A DNA stretch of 64,000 nucleotides from Porodaedalea pini (taxonomy: Eukaryota; Basidiomycota; Agaricomycetes; Hymenochaetales; Hymenochaetaceae): the NCBI GenBank assembly GCA_002794775.1, contig NBAY01000003.1, positions 868,001 to 932,000 of the forward strand, given 5' to 3'. Below, piece by piece: positions 32,028 through 44,026 of the stretch (position 1 is the stretch's first letter; each line of letters opens with the position of its first letter). The translations under genes were made by a program, and so were the position numbers. Below the pieces are notes generated by a model that made no database searches, had not been told where the DNA came from, and was given only the letters and a program-made list of their open reading frames with translations.

Positions 32028-32760
32028 CTTGTTTTGATATCTTCTTTCTTACCTTCTGAACTTTCATTTGTATTTACTGAGCCCATGAATTGTGATGAAT
32101 ATATAGTATTTATTTATACTCTCTGCTGCATTTTTTTTATATTTGATTTTCAAATGAGTGATATAATGCAGGCTTGGGAGCAGCCAAAAATGATCTTCTA
32201 ACTGTAACTATTCTATGCAGATGTTTCTCTGATTAATAGATACAGAATATACATGCAAGGCATGATTCAGTTGTGATCTCAGGTTGGTTTTCATACATGT
32301 TAAGATTCATTACTTAGTGTCCTTATAGACACTTACTATAAAATACTATTGCAGTTATATATGCCTATTGATACTATATAACTATGTGCTATATAGCTTT
32401 ATGTAACTATGAGAGGCTATGAGCCATATAAAACTATATGTACTATATAGTGCTCTATTACTATGTGCTATGCAACTTTACATAACTATGAGAGGCTATG
32501 AGCTATGAGCTATATAGCTTTATGTGACTATCAGAGGCTATCAGCTATATGAAACTATATGTACTATATAGTAATCTATCACTATGCTCTATGCAACTTT
32601 ACATGACTATGAGAGGCTATGAGCTATATAAAACTATATGCACTATACAATACTCTATCACTATGTACTATGCAACTTTACATTAACTATGGCATGCTAT
32701 ATCCTACTATATAACTATATACTACTATAGCCAACTATAGGTTTTTGCTGTTTTCCTGAT
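32028..32760. repeat. Right end of E with subterminal repeats
   Basis: 32028-32330 holds no gene that I can see. From ~32340 to 32740 an 80-100 bp unit recurs imperfectly, built of ACTATGAGAGGCTATGAGC, TATATAAAACTATATG and CTATGCAACTTTACAT. In reverse orientation these resemble the left-end motifs. The terminal inverted repeat closes at 32760. Confidence 0.65.
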
Positions 32761-35184
32761 GTCCAGGAGTTCTCTGATGAGGTCAACCATAACGATCTCC
32801 CAGGGACCTTCAGGGATCATGTTCAGGTGGAGTGGCCTTGACCTTGATGTCCTTAGAGCTTTTGTCCACTGACAGCGATCACACCCTCGAACGTACGCTC
32901 AGATATCGGAGAACATCAATGTCCACCAGAAGTCTTGATGGACTAGCTCCACTGTCTTTGAGGCTCCTGGATGTCCTGCCAGGACCGAGTCGTGACATTC
33001 CCACAATACAGCCTCCTTCACCATCAACGGTACATACACCTTGCCCTTCATCCACCACAACCTGTCAGCCTCTGTCATATCCGTTGGCCTTTCCGACTTG
33101 TTCTGTGCCCTCTGTGCTTCACCCACTCTGTCCAACACCTCATCATGCGACATCCTCACCACCCCACAGTTCAACCACTTCTCCTTGATGAACACGACAC
33201 CATCGTTGTCATCCTTGCCCTCATCATATCCTGCCTTGCGTGACAGCAGGTTCACCTTGCCCATTGTCTTTCCTGACTTGTGCTCAAGGTGGAAGTCAAA
33301 TTCCTTGAGCTCTGTTTGCCAGTGAGCTTGACGATAGCTCAGCTTCTGCACCAACCTGAAATACATGAGGTTGGCATGGTCGGACCAGATTTCAATCTTG
33401 TGACGGGTGCCGAGAAGGTACTGTCTCCACTCCTTGAGCGCCGAAACAATTGCAAGCATCTCCTTGTCGTAGATCTCGTAGTTTTGTTCTGCTGGTAGGA
33501 GTGCCTCTGACCTGTAGGCAATCACCCTCCACTTGCCTTCCTGCTTCTGCAACAACACACCTCCAAGTGCAAAGTTCGACGAGTCCACCTCTACGTGGAA
33601 AGGGCCCTTGTCATTGGCGATAGCCAGGACTGGAGGTGAGCTGAGACAACACTTCAGCTCCTCGAACACTTCCTGCTGTTCGGTCTCCCATACCCAGCCC
33701 TTCTTTCCCATCAGCGACGTTAGTGGTTGGACCACCTTGCTGTAGTCCTTGATAAACTGCCTTAGCCAGTTCCCCATGCCAAGGAACTTTTGTAGTTCCT
33801 TCAGGTTGCATGGAGCGGGCCAGCTAGCGATTGCTTCTGTCTTTGCCAGGTCAGCCTTAAGCTCACCATTGCCAATGATGTGGCCAAGGTATTTAACAAC
33901 CTTGATGTTGAACTCGCATTTCTCTGGCTTTAGATACAGGCTGTTCTCTTGAAGGATCTGAAGTACACGTCTTGACGTCTCGATGTGCTCCTCAATGGTT
34001 TCTGAGAGGATCAGGATGTCATTGAGGTAGACAATGATCAGGTTCACATAGATCAGGTCCTTGAAGATGTGGTTGACGAACACCTGGAACATCGCCAGTG
34101 CATTGCAAAGACCGAAAAACATCACCGTTGGTTTGTAGAGGCCCATATTTATGTGGAATGCTGCCTTCCACTCATTGCCTTCATGGATCCGGATGTTGTA
34201 GTATCCCCAGCGAAGGTCAAGTTTGGTGATGAACTTTGCCTTCTTGACCTTGTTGATGAGCTCATCAATGAGGGGGAGAGGGTACTTATTCTTTATCGTA
34301 CCTTCATTGAGTTTCCAGTAATCCTGAATTGGGCGTAGGGACTTGTCAGCTTTCTTGATGAAAAAGAAGGGCGATGCCATTGGTGAGATTGATTTTCATA
34401 TGTGGCCCGACTTCAAATTCTCCTCAAGGAAATCCTTCAGTGACTGCTGTTCTGTCGGTGTCAGTGGATAGATCTTACAGTCACTAGGCTTAAAGTTGGG
34501 TTTCAGGTTGATGACGTGGTCCCATGGTCGATGTTCTGGCAACTTCTTGAATCCCTTCTCCAAGAAAACATTGGCGTAGTCATTGAGATATGCAGGCCAG
34601 GATGCCTTGTCCATTTGCACTTCTCACACCCTCCTCATCTCTTCCATGGCCTTCTTCTTGATCACACATTCCTCTGGACAGTAGGTGAATTCAATCGAAC
34701 CTGTCTTCCAGTTGACCTCTGGGTTATGGCGTCAAAGCCAGTCATAGCCAAGGAAGATGTTTGATGACACCAGGGATGTCACTGCAAGGATGATCCTTTC
34801 CTTGTGATGTCCGATCATTAGTTTGACGTCAACGTATTTCTCAATCAAACTGGCCTCATTGTGTGTGCCGTCCGCATTGAGCAAGGCAAGGGGTCTGATA
34901 TAGCACTTGGTCTCCAACCGGTATCGTTCAATGAACCTCACGTCGATGCACGATCCTGTACATTCTGAATCAACGAGAGCATGGGCACCCACCTCTCTCA
35001 CTTCACCCTTCACTGTATGTCCGACGTTCAGGAGGAGGTCCAGCTGGCATCTGCCAGTTCCCCTCATGAACAGCTGCTCATACTCGTTATCCTCATTCAC
35101 ACCGGTGGGGGCTTTGTGATCGGAAAAGTCATCAATGTTGTTTGCATCTAGGTATTGTACAGACGGTTGACTATATTTTATCAA
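32761..35184 (-). pseudogene. Pol remnant, dimer unit 1 (5' part)
   Basis: Minus-strand frames 35184-34732 (protease), 34620-34396 and 34380-32899 (RT, RNase H, integrase zinc site) form one Pol with stops between them. The protease motif is DSECTGS where unit 2 has DSGCTGS, so the active-site Gly is lost. The RT active site is YLNDIL: the first catalytic Asp is Asn. RNase H (FHVEVDSSNFALGG) and HHCC (CHDSVLAGHPGASKTVELVH) are readable. It is cut by E at 32761 and continues at 20863. Confidence 0.88.
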
Positions 35185-35229
35185 GTCCAGATTTGAAGTC
35201 CCTTGTTCTTCTCGGTCAGTCGCCCCGAT

Positions 35230-36470
35230 GGCTACGCCTGACCACTTGCAAAATCCTGCGAGTTGATGACCTCTTCGTCATCTCCTTCTTCCTCCACATA
35301 GTCCTCCACTGTCGACCTCTGAGTGTCTATGACTTCCTTGAAGGCCGATTCCTTCATTGCACCCAGTTTGTCGGCAAGGAGGTGACGCTTGCCTGGCGCC
35401 ATCATCTCTAGCATGCGCTGCACAATTGTCTTCCCCTGTGGGCACTTATCCTTGAAGTGACCCAGCTGGCCACAGATCCAGCATGCCTGTCATCGTTGTG
35501 CCTCATTCATCGAGACATCCATCGGCTGGCCAGCGCCTCTGAAGGTGACACCTGTCACATCACACTTGTCAACGTGGGGGGCTGCAATCTGACAGCGAGG
35601 AGATGGTGCCTGTTGTTGTTGTTGATGTGGTGGTAGTGGGAATGCATGACCTTGCTGGATTGCATGGATCTGCTGTTCACCCTGGTCGATCTCGATCGCC
35701 TTCTTTTTCCAGTTGTCATAAGTCATCGGGACTGGTGTCAACCTCAATACTCCATGGACCACCTTGATGTTCATCGTGCGCTTCAGGCAGTCGCAGATGA
35801 TGGTGTCATCCATTAAACCTGCCATCATAATGATCATGTTGAGCTTCTGGAAGAACTCATCGGCAGAGAGGTCCTTCTGGACCTGGGTTTGGAAGAGCGC
35901 CAAGGCTTTTTCCTTCCAGTTCAGATCATTGAATGAGGTGTCCAGCCATTCCTGGAACCTAGTCCAGCTGTCCATGAAACTTATGATGCCATTCATCGTG
36001 AATTCCTCGATGTAGTTCTGTGCCCACGTCAACGTGTTGCCACCCTTGAGGTAGGAGAGGGTGAGGTAGATCTTGCTCGATGACGAGGGGTACTTTGTAG
36101 GGTTCACCAAGACAAAGAGAGTGACTTTGCATCTGAAGTCAAGGTAGTCGTTGCCACCAGCAAATTCGTGTGGTCGGGCAACATCAATATTGGGGTTCAG
36201 GGCGGCAGGGGCGTGCATCGCTTGATGAGTGAAGGCACTCGTGATGATGGCTGCGATCTGTTCCAGCTGTTGCTGGCTGAAACCTCCTATCGACATTACT
36301 GGTTCTGGCATGGGCATTGAGGGTTCAGGGGGGGTTGGCGGCAATGGGTCTCTATGGGTCTCATGGTACGGCCCTGGAGTCAGAGGTAGAAGGACAGTAG
36401 ATGTTGATGCTGCAGGTAACGACGGTGTAGCTGGAGGCCACCTAGCTCTTCTTCCTTCTTCATTCGTCAA
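35230..36470 (-). pseudogene. Gag remnant, dimer unit 1
   Basis: A frame of 326 codons (36470-35490) ends at a TGA after NEAQR; the reading then goes on with the zinc knuckle CWICGQLGHFKDKC (C-x2-C-x4-H-x4-C) down to 35232. The capsid part (FAGGNDYLDFRCKVTLFVLV) matches unit 2. One nonsense change separates the capsid from the knuckle. The gag-pol junction resembles unit 2. Confidence 0.85.
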
Positions 36471-36700
36471 ATACCAGCTATGCCGGATCTCGCTCCACCA
36501 GATGTCGTATACAATGCTGCTATTGTTAATTGCAACGTAGCCTGACCAGTCTGGATCCCAATGAGCTGATGTGGGGAGAGCCCGTTGTTGTTCATCGGTG
36601 AGATCTATCTTGATGACGGCAGGGGAACGGGGATCGGTTGTGTGTTTGATCCGGGGTTACACCAACGTTGAACTGGTTCATCGGTGAAGTTGATGACAAG

Positions 36701-36799
36701 GTGGTAGGAGCCGAGTGTGAGGCGGTAGGAGCCGAGTGTGAGGCGGTAGGAGCTGAGTGTGAGGCGGTAGGAGCCGAGTGTGAGGCGGTAGGAGCCGAG
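36701..36799. repeat. 21-bp tandem repeat beside the central LTR
   Basis: Four to five copies of a 21-bp unit (GGTAGGAGCCGAGTGTGAGGC) with single-base differences lie between the unit 1 leader and the central LTR. Unit 2 has only one related copy (GGTGGTAGGATCC near 42294). They stand where the rest of the leader and the primer site should be. Confidence 0.9.
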
Positions 36800-37216
36800 T
36801 GTTAGGTGGGAGTCTGGGAGACGACTCGGACTGAGCAGGCCTTGGCTGACTGTTGTCTGGGACGTGCTATACTCGAGTGGGGACTCAGGACACATTGTAC
36901 TCAGGCTAGGTCATCATGGAGGTAAGAGGATTAAGATGCGGTCTCACCTAGGTCATCACGGAGGTAAGAGGAAAAGCAGAACAGGTGTTCAGATGCGATT
37001 CCTCTCCCTTACATACAGTGATCACCTCGTGAGAACCGGTTGCCCAAGTGTCTAAGATTACATAAAGGGAACGGAATGGAATGAATGAAGGTCATGTGCA
37101 AGGGGGTGCGGGAAATGATTGAAAAGATGGTTAAATATACTAGAAAGGGGGCGACTTAGAGTAAAGGAAATGGTAAAAGGAAATAAAAAGAAAAGGAAAA
37201 AGTTCGAGTCCTGACA
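36800..37216 (-). repeat. Central LTR of the family B dimer
   Basis: 417 bp, TGTTAG…CTGACA (one changed base in the end). It serves as 5' LTR of unit 1 and 3' LTR of unit 2: a polypurine tract (CCCCCCCCTCAAGG on the plus strand, 37219-37233) follows on the right. It carries the TATA and self-primer segments but no primer site on the unit 1 side. Confidence 0.9.
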
Positions 37217-37228
37217 TTACCCCCCCCC

Positions 37229-40200
37229 TCAAGGTTGGGTGTCCTGACCAACCAAGATCGCGGTCATCTGGCTCAGTGTTGACAAAGAGTGGATGGAGTC
37301 ATTGGCGAGGGATGTTGAGTTTTCGAGGAGCTCCAGGGTGTCTTCAATAGAATTCAGCGATCGCCTCCTTTGCATTCTCACCAAAGTCCGTTTTGGGCTG
37401 CCAGGTCGGTTCATTGTATCCGACCCATTTGATGAGGTATTGTAGCTTTCCTCGGTGCAAACGTGAGTCCAGAATCTCCTCAACCTCATATTCTTCCTCA
37501 TTATCGACAATGTCGGGTGGTGGTGGTGGTGGTGGCTGTTTCTGACTTTTGAAGGACGGTTCAACGGTGGGTTTCAGCAAGGCCTCATTGAAGACAGGGT
37601 GGACCTTTTTCCATTGTTTTGGGAGCTTGAGCTTATATGCGCTCGCTCCTACCTTGTCAATGATGTCGAAGGGGCTGTACCACTTGTCGGCTAGCTTCTT
37701 TGTCAGTGAATCCGTACTGATGTTTCGTCCGTCGAGGAAGACCTTGTCTCCAGCTTTGTACTCCACTGAAGTTCCTGCCATCTGGTCATGGTAGCGCTTC
37801 ATGTCCTCCGCTGCCTTGACCAGATTGTCCTTCACGATGCAATGAGTCTCCTTGATGTGTTTCGCAAATTCTTCCACTGACATGTTAGCAGATGAAGTTC
37901 ACGTCGTGTCGAAGCTCAGAGGATGGCGTCCTGTATTTGCGTAGAAGGGAGACATCTTTGTCACCGAGTGCTCACAGTTGTTGTATGCAAACTCTGTGAG
38001 GGGGAGCCAGTCCTTCCAGTCTGATTGCCGATGGTTGATGAAGAGCCGAAGGTACTGTTCAAGCTCTTGGTTAACACATTCCGTCTGACTGTCCGTCTGT
38101 GGGTGGTATGCCATTGATGGGTTGCCCTCAATGTGCAGGAGCTTGTACAACTCCTTCATCATCAAGGCATCGAACTGCGTGCCGCAGTCATGGATGATCT
38201 TCTTGGGTAGACCATGTAGCTGAAAGACATGATCCCGATACAGCTGCGCCATGCCTTCTGCTGACAGTTTCATCATTGTAGGGATTGCATGCATCTGCTT
38301 CAAGAATCTGTCTACAAAGACACAGATGGCATTGTGTCCCTTCGAGTCTGGGAGCTCCCCAATGAGATCGATGGTGACAATCTCCCAAGGGCCTTCCGGT
38401 ATTGCATTTGGATGAAGCAGTCTCAACCTCGACATTCTCAAAGCCTTTGTTCATTGGCATTGGTCACATCCTCGAATGTATGCTCTCACATCTGAGAACA
38501 TCAAGGCCCACCAGAAGTCACGACGCATGAGTTCCACCATTTTCGATGCTCCTGGATGTCTGGCCAGGACCGAGTTGTGACATTCCCGCAATATGGCCCC
38601 CTTCTCTGTTGACGGTACGTACACCTTGCCCTTCATTCTCCACAACCCATCGACCTCCATCATACCCATCAGCCTATCCAACTCATTCTGCGCCCTCTGC
38701 ACTTCACCCACTCTGTCCAACACCTCATCACGTGACATCCACACCACCCCACAGTTCAGCCACTTTTCCTTGATGAACACAATGCTGTCATTGTCATCCT
38801 TGCCTTCATCATATCCCACCTTGCGTGATAGCAGGTCCACCTTGCCCATCGTTTTCCCTGGTTTGTGCTCGAGGTGGAAGTTGAATTCTTCAAGTTCTGT
38901 TCACCAGCAAGCTTGATGGTAGCTCAGCTTTTGTGCTGACCTGAAGTACGTGAGGTTGGCATGGTCGGACCAGATTTCGATCTTGTGATGGGCACCAAGA
39001 AGGTACTGTCTCCACTCCTTGAGTGCCAAAACAATTGCAAGCATATCCTTGTTGTAGATCTTGTAGTTTCGTTCAGCAGGCAGTAGCACTTCTGACCTGT
39101 AGGTGATCACCCTCCACTTGCCTTCCTGCTTTTGCAACAACATGCCTCCAAGTGCAAAGTTTGATGAGTCCACCTCTACGCGGAAAGGGCCCTCGTCATT
39201 GGTGATCGCCAGGACTGGAGGTGAGCTGAGGCGACACTTCAGCTCCTCAAATGCTTCCTGCTGTTTGGTCTCCCATACCCAGCCCTTTTTTCCTGTCAGC
39301 GACATTAACGGTTGGACCACCTTGCTGTAGTCCTTGATAAACCATCTTAGCCAGTTCCCCATACTGAGGAACTTTTGCAGTTCCTTCAGGTTGCGTGGAG
39401 CAGGCCAGCTAGTGATCGCTTCTGTCTTTGCTAGGTCAGCCTTAAGTTCACCATTGCCGATGATGTGGCCAAGGTATTTTACGACCTTGACATTGAACTT
39501 GCATTTCTCCGGTTTCAGATATAGGCCATTTTCTCGAAGGATCTGAAGTACGCGTCTTGACATCTCGATGTGCTCTTCGATGGTCTCTGAGAGGATCAGG
39601 ATGTCGTTGAGGTAAACAATGATTAGGGTTGCATAGATCAGGTCCTTGAAGATATGATTGACGAAAGCCTGGAATGTCGCTGGCACATTGCAGAGACCAA
39701 AGAACATCACCGTTGGTTCGAAGAGACCCATGTTCATGCAGAATGCTGCCTTCCACTCGTCACCTTCACGAATCTGGATGTTGTAATATCCCCACTGAAG
39801 GTCAAGCTTAGTGATGAACTTCGCTTTCTTGACCTTGTCGACAAGTTCATCGATGAGGGGGAGGGGATACTTGTTTTTGATTGTACCCTTGTTGAGTTTC
39901 TGGTAATCCTGGATTAGGCATAGGGACTTGTCAGCCTTCTTGATGAAGAAGAAAGGTGACGCCATTGGTGAGATTGACTTTCGTATGCAGCTCAACTTCA
40001 GGTTCTCCTCAAGGAAATCCTTCAGCGACTCCTGTTCCATTGGCGTCAGCGGATAGATCTTACAGTCGCTGGGTTTGAAGTCGGGTTTTAGGTCGATGAC
40101 GTGGTCCCAGGGGCGGTGTTCCGGTAGCTTTTCAAATCCTTTCTCCAAGAAGATGTCAGCATAGTCATCGAGATATGCAGGCCAGGACACCTTGTCCATT

Positions 40201-40769
40201 CGCACCTCTTGCACCCTCCTCATCTCTTCCACCATCTCCTTCTTGATCATGCACTCTTCTGGACAGCAGGTGAATTCAATCGAACCCGTCTTCCAGTTGA
40301 CCTCTGGGTTGTGGCGTCGAAGCCAGTCGTAGCCCAGGAAGATGTTTGACGATGCCAGGGATGTTACCACAAGGACGATCCTTTCCTTGTGCTGACCAAT
40401 CATGAGTTCCACATTGACGTATTCTTTGATCAATCCGGCCTCATTGTGCGTACCGTCAGCATTGAGCACCGTGAGGGGTTGAATGTAGCACTTTGTTTCC
40501 AACCCATACCTCTCGACAAATCTCACATTGATACAGGATCCCGTGCACCCTGAATCTATGAGGGCGTGTGCATCCACCTCTCTCTCTTCACCCACTACAC
40601 TATGTCCGAGGTTCAGAAGGAGATCCAGCTGGTGTCTGCCAGTTCCCCTCATGAATAGCTGCTCGTACTTGTTGTTTTCATTCACACCAGTGGGGACTTC
40701 ATAATTGGAAAAGTCATCGACGTTGTTTGCATCTAGGTATTGTACAGATGGTTGACTATATTTTATCAA
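37229..40769 (-). pseudogene. Pol remnant, dimer unit 2
   Basis: Frames 40769-38901 (622 codons: protease DSGCTGSCI, RT, RNase H), 38849-38451 (HHCC zinc site), 38441-37899 (integrase core with VDRFLKQMHAI and TDSQTECVNQELEQ) and 37883-37344 (C-terminus plus chromodomain, LQYLIKWVGYNEPTWQP) follow in order. The RT site is YLNDIL, Asp to Asn as in unit 1. Stops between frames include TGA and TAG. It is better preserved than unit 1. Confidence 0.9.
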
Positions 40770-40829
40770 GTCCAGATTTGAAGTCCCTTGTTCCTCTCGG
40801 TCAGTCGCCCCAATGGCTATGCCTGACCA

Positions 40830-42061
40830 CTTGCAAAACCCTGCAAGTCGATGACCTCTTCATTGTCTCCTTCTTCCTCCACGTAGTCCTCCACTGTCGA
40901 CCTTCAAGTGTCTACAACTTCCTCGAATGCTGATTCCTTCATCGCACCTAGCTCATCGGTGAGGAGGCAACGTTCGCCTGGCGCCATCATCTGCAGCATG
41001 CACTGCACGATCCCCTTTCCTTGCGGGCACCTGTCCTTGAAGTGACCCAGTTGGCCACAGATCCAGCATGCCCATCGTCGTTGCGCCTCATTCATCGAGA
41101 CGTCCATTGGTTGTCCAGTGCCTCCAAAAGTGATGCCTGTTGCATCATGCTTGTCAATGTGTGGGACTGCAGCCGGACAGCGAGCCGGGGGCACCTGCTG
41201 TTGCTGCAGGCGTGGTGGAGTCAGGAACGTGCGACCTCGTTGGATGGCCCAGATCTGTTGTTCGCCTCAGTCAATCTCAATGGCCTTCTTCTTCCAGGTG
41301 TCATACGTTGTCAGGACTGGCGTCAACCTCAGTACTCCACAGACCATCTCAATGTTCATCGCATGCTTCAGGCGGTCACAGATGATGCTGTCGTCCATCA
41401 GCCCCGCTCTTGTGATGACAATGTCGAGTTTCTGGAAGAACTCGTCAGTGGTGAGGTCCTTCTGAACCTTGGTTTGGAACTCCGCTAGCACCTTTTCCTT
41501 CCAGTTCAGGTCATCGAACGAGGCGTCCAGGCATTCCTGGAACCTGATCCAACTATCGGTGAAGGTTACGACACTGGCCATCATTGATTCCTCCACGTAG
41601 TTTTGCACCCATGTTGCTGCATTGCTGCCCTTTAGGTAAGAGAGGGCAACATAGATCTTGCTTTCCGACATGGGGTATCTGTTCAGGTTTGCAGAGACAA
41701 AAAGGAGGACTTCGTGTTTGAAGTCCAGGTAGTCATTGCCACCAGTGAATTCACATGGTTGGGTGACATCGATATTGGGGGTCGGGGTGGCCCCTTGACC
41801 CACTGGGGTGTTTGCTGCAGCTGCAGTGAACGCACCAGTGACAATTGCTGTGATCTGCTCTAGCTGCTGTTGGCTGAAGCCTGTTGACATTGTTTTGGGC
41901 GTCAGCGTTGAAGGTTCAGGTGGTGTCGGTGGTGATGAGTCCCTATGGGTTTCGTGGTATGGACCTGGGGTCAATGGTAGCATCACAGTTGATGTTGATG
42001 GTGTGGGCAATGGAGGGACAGCTGGGGACCACCTGGCTCTTTTCCCTTCTGCTGTCATCAA
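40830..42061 (-). pseudogene. Gag remnant, dimer unit 2
   Basis: Frame 42061-41267 (capsid part, FTGGNDYLDFKHEVLLFVSA) stops at a TGA after EID; the same frame continues with 41194-40904 and the zinc knuckle CWICGQLGHFKDRC. A further stop stands near 40903. The order and stop positions differ partly from unit 1, so most damage came after the two units separated. Confidence 0.85.
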
Positions 42062-42486
42062 GTACCAACATTTGTTGATATCACTGTACCAGATCTCGTG
42101 TATGATGCCGCTATTGTCAGTTGTGATGTAACTTGGTCAATCTGGGTCCCACCGTGCTGACGAAGGGAGGGCTCAACATTGTTCCTTGGTGATATCTATC
42201 TTGTCTAGGATGGTGGGGGAACAGGGATCGGTTGTTCATTTGATCGGGGATTACACCAACGTTGAGCAGGTTTGTCAGCAAAATTGATGATGAGGTGGTA
42301 GGATCCAAGCGAGACAACAAATGATAGCATTGACGACACTTGTACTCATCTGGTTACCTACGTCCACGTTAGATGTGTGCTCCACCAGAGGCTGATGTGG
42401 AGCGCCAGGGTCGGGAAAGGTTGGTTGAGAAATTTACATAGTACACAAACATCCAAAAATGTCCGGGCAGGGTTGAGGGTTGTCGT
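42062..42486 (-). other. Leader of dimer unit 2, gag-proximal part
   Basis: Untranslated leader, colinear with unit 1 only up to about 42310. It is interrupted by solo LTR C2 at 42487 and resumes at 43484. Confidence 0.7.
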
Positions 42487-43483
42487 TGAAAGGTGACAGT
42501 ACGGTCTACTGGCAGACTCGGACCTGGTTGAGTTCGGCCACTGGGGGTTCACTCTAGTGTGTCTGGTGGAGGGGATAGTGTCAGGAGGTGTAGGGAAGTG
42601 TAGGGGAATACTCGGGACTAGGTGTTGACTCGGGGACACAAGTACAAAGGATGACTGGCAAAATGTGCCTAAATGCAGTTGGAGAACAAAGAGCAACTAC
42701 GATCTTGACAACCCGGGCTCGGAAACTCGCCAGTGAAGACAGTAATCGAAACGATTCGTCGAGAAGATTCTGAATCTGAAAAGATCTCGAGATGCGGTGC
42801 AGAATTGACGGAGATATGGCAGTTGCACTGGTTGCAGCTGGCGGAACGCACGGAACTCCCGGAACCAAAAGCTATTTTTGTAGCTCTACGATGTGGGCTC
42901 GGAATCGTGCAAGAAAAGACAGTGTTCGAAAGCGATTTTCGACGAGATTAAGAATCTGAAGAGAGCTCGAGAATCGGTTAAGAACTGAGGGCGATATAGC
43001 GAAAGCAAGATTTGGCCGAAAACAAGACTCGAGACGGAATGGACGGAACGGACGGAACGACACTGAATGGCGACGGAGACGAGAACTAAAGACTGGGACT
43101 GACTCGGGGGAACTAAACTTTTATTTTTGAGACATTTACATGAGTGTTTAAATAACCAACAGAGGGTTGAGCCTCTGAGCGGCGTACAAAGGACACAAAG
43201 ACAGACTGGAGGCTCTAGTGAAACAACACCAAATAGCTGGAACTCAGAGCCAGAACTCAGGCACATGAGTAATTAAGCTTTGGGAGGCTTGGAACAATAC
43301 CAGACCTGACCGAAAACAGACTTTGGTGGCTCACTGGTGCAGAACCAAGCTGTATGCGTTGAGTTAATCCTGCCAAACACTGAAAGTGTCCCAAAATGCA
43401 TCGGGGATACTTGTAAGACTGTCCTGAGTCGAGTCGAACCTAATAGAGCCAATTCTGAGGCTAGCGGCATCAGGATCTCCACA
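42487..43483 (-). repeat. ~1 kb solo LTR, family C (copy C2)
   Basis: 997 bp, colinear with C1 and of the same orientation. The target duplication TCGT (or TCGTT if the T is shared) flanks it at 42483-42486 and 43484-43487. It keeps the GGAACGGAC-type short array (about 43035-43060) in shorter form. Confidence 0.8.
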
Positions 43484-43601
43484 TCGTTCAGGGGGTTTAC
43501 ACGTCAAGTCCATTGAGGGGAGTGCTCCTCTAGACCAAGTGAAGGCGAGTCGACAGTGACGACGTACACTGGGGATGAGCCTGGGTGGGGTTCTGCTTTT
43601 A
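43484..43601 (-). promoter_or_regulatory. Leader end and putative self-primer site, family B
   Basis: Directly inside the 5' LTR the minus strand reads AAAAGCAGAAC (43600-43590), one base after the LTR CA. It is the exact complement of GTTCTGCTTTT in the LTR (minus strand, 43808-43798), about 33 nt below the TATA motif (minus strand TATAAGAG, 43841-43834). No tRNA-type site is present. Same logic as family A. Confidence 0.68.
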
Positions 43602-44026
43602 TGTTAGGCAGGAGTCTGGGAGACAACTCAGACTGGGCAGGCCTCAGCTGATTGTCATCTGGGATGTGCTATACTCAAGCAGGGACTCAGGACACGCTAT
43701 ACTCAGGCTAGGTCATCGCAGAGGTAAGAGGATTAATACAAGTCTAAACTAATACAAGGGGGATGAGTCTCACCTAGGTCGTCGCAGAGGTAAGAGGAAA
43801 AGCAGAACAAGGAGTTCATGCGATTCCTGAGACCTCTTATAGTGATGACCATGGGTCTATATTACCTAACATTACATAAACGAGCAGAATGGAACGAATG
43901 AAGGTCATGTGAAGGGAGTGTGAGAAATGGTTGAAAAGATGATTAAATATAGTGAAAAGGAGTGATTAAAAGAAAAGAAATGATAAAAGGGAGAATAAAA
44001 GTAAGGGAATAGTTTGAGTCCTAACA
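43602..44026 (-). repeat. Outer 5' LTR of the family B dimer
   Basis: 425 bp, TGTTAG…CTAACA. The right flank is GTGTG (44027-44031), equal to the left flank of the outer 3' LTR at 15825-15829. Confidence 0.92.

Larger units (their letters stand above)
20864..32760. mobile_element. TIR element E carrying ProRS gene fragments
   Basis: The element starts ATCAGGAAAG and ends TTTTCCTGAT, an inverted repeat of at least 9 bp. It is flanked by GTCC (20860-20863 and 32761-32764). Removing it with one GTCC joins …GAACTCCTGGAC to TTGAAGGGGCAT and restores the integrase frame (ELLD-LKGHNA; the other unit has ELPDSKGHNA). Both ends carry arrays of short AT-rich motifs in opposite orientation. Without the nested A2 and F insertions it is about 4.4 kb. 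No transposase was recognised, so it is probably non-autonomous; the superfamily is open (a 4-bp duplication is unusual). It carries two tandem prolyl-tRNA synthetase pseudogene pieces. Confidence 0.78.
15830..44026 (-). mobile_element. Family B chromovirus tandem dimer, deeply nested
   Basis: Three minus-oriented family B LTRs (15830-18724 with a nested pogo, 36800-37216, 43602-44026) bound two internal regions in the same direction. The flanks are identical: GTGTG at 15825-15829 and at 44027-44031. This is best explained as one LTR-int-LTR-int-LTR insertion, not separate elements. Later insertions are pogo (16240-18707), solo LTR C1 (19742-20748), element E (20864-32760) and solo LTR C2 (42487-43483). 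Family B is a chromovirus: Gag with CCHC knuckle, PR-RT-RNaseH-IN and a chromodomain. All family B coding regions here carry stops. Confidence 0.82.

Noticed and set aside
32340..32740. Tandem repeats as a CRISPR array
   Set aside because: Units are imperfect, contiguous and AT-rich, without repeat/spacer alternation; the organism is a eukaryote.
20864..32760. Element E as a Helitron with captured gene pieces
   Set aside because: It has inverted ends and a target duplication; Helitrons have neither and insert between A and T.
42240..42270. GGGGATTACACCA (plus strand) resembling a tRNA 3' end in the family B leader
   Set aside because: It lies far from the LTR (over 300 bp without C2) and family B has a better, LTR-adjacent self-primer site.
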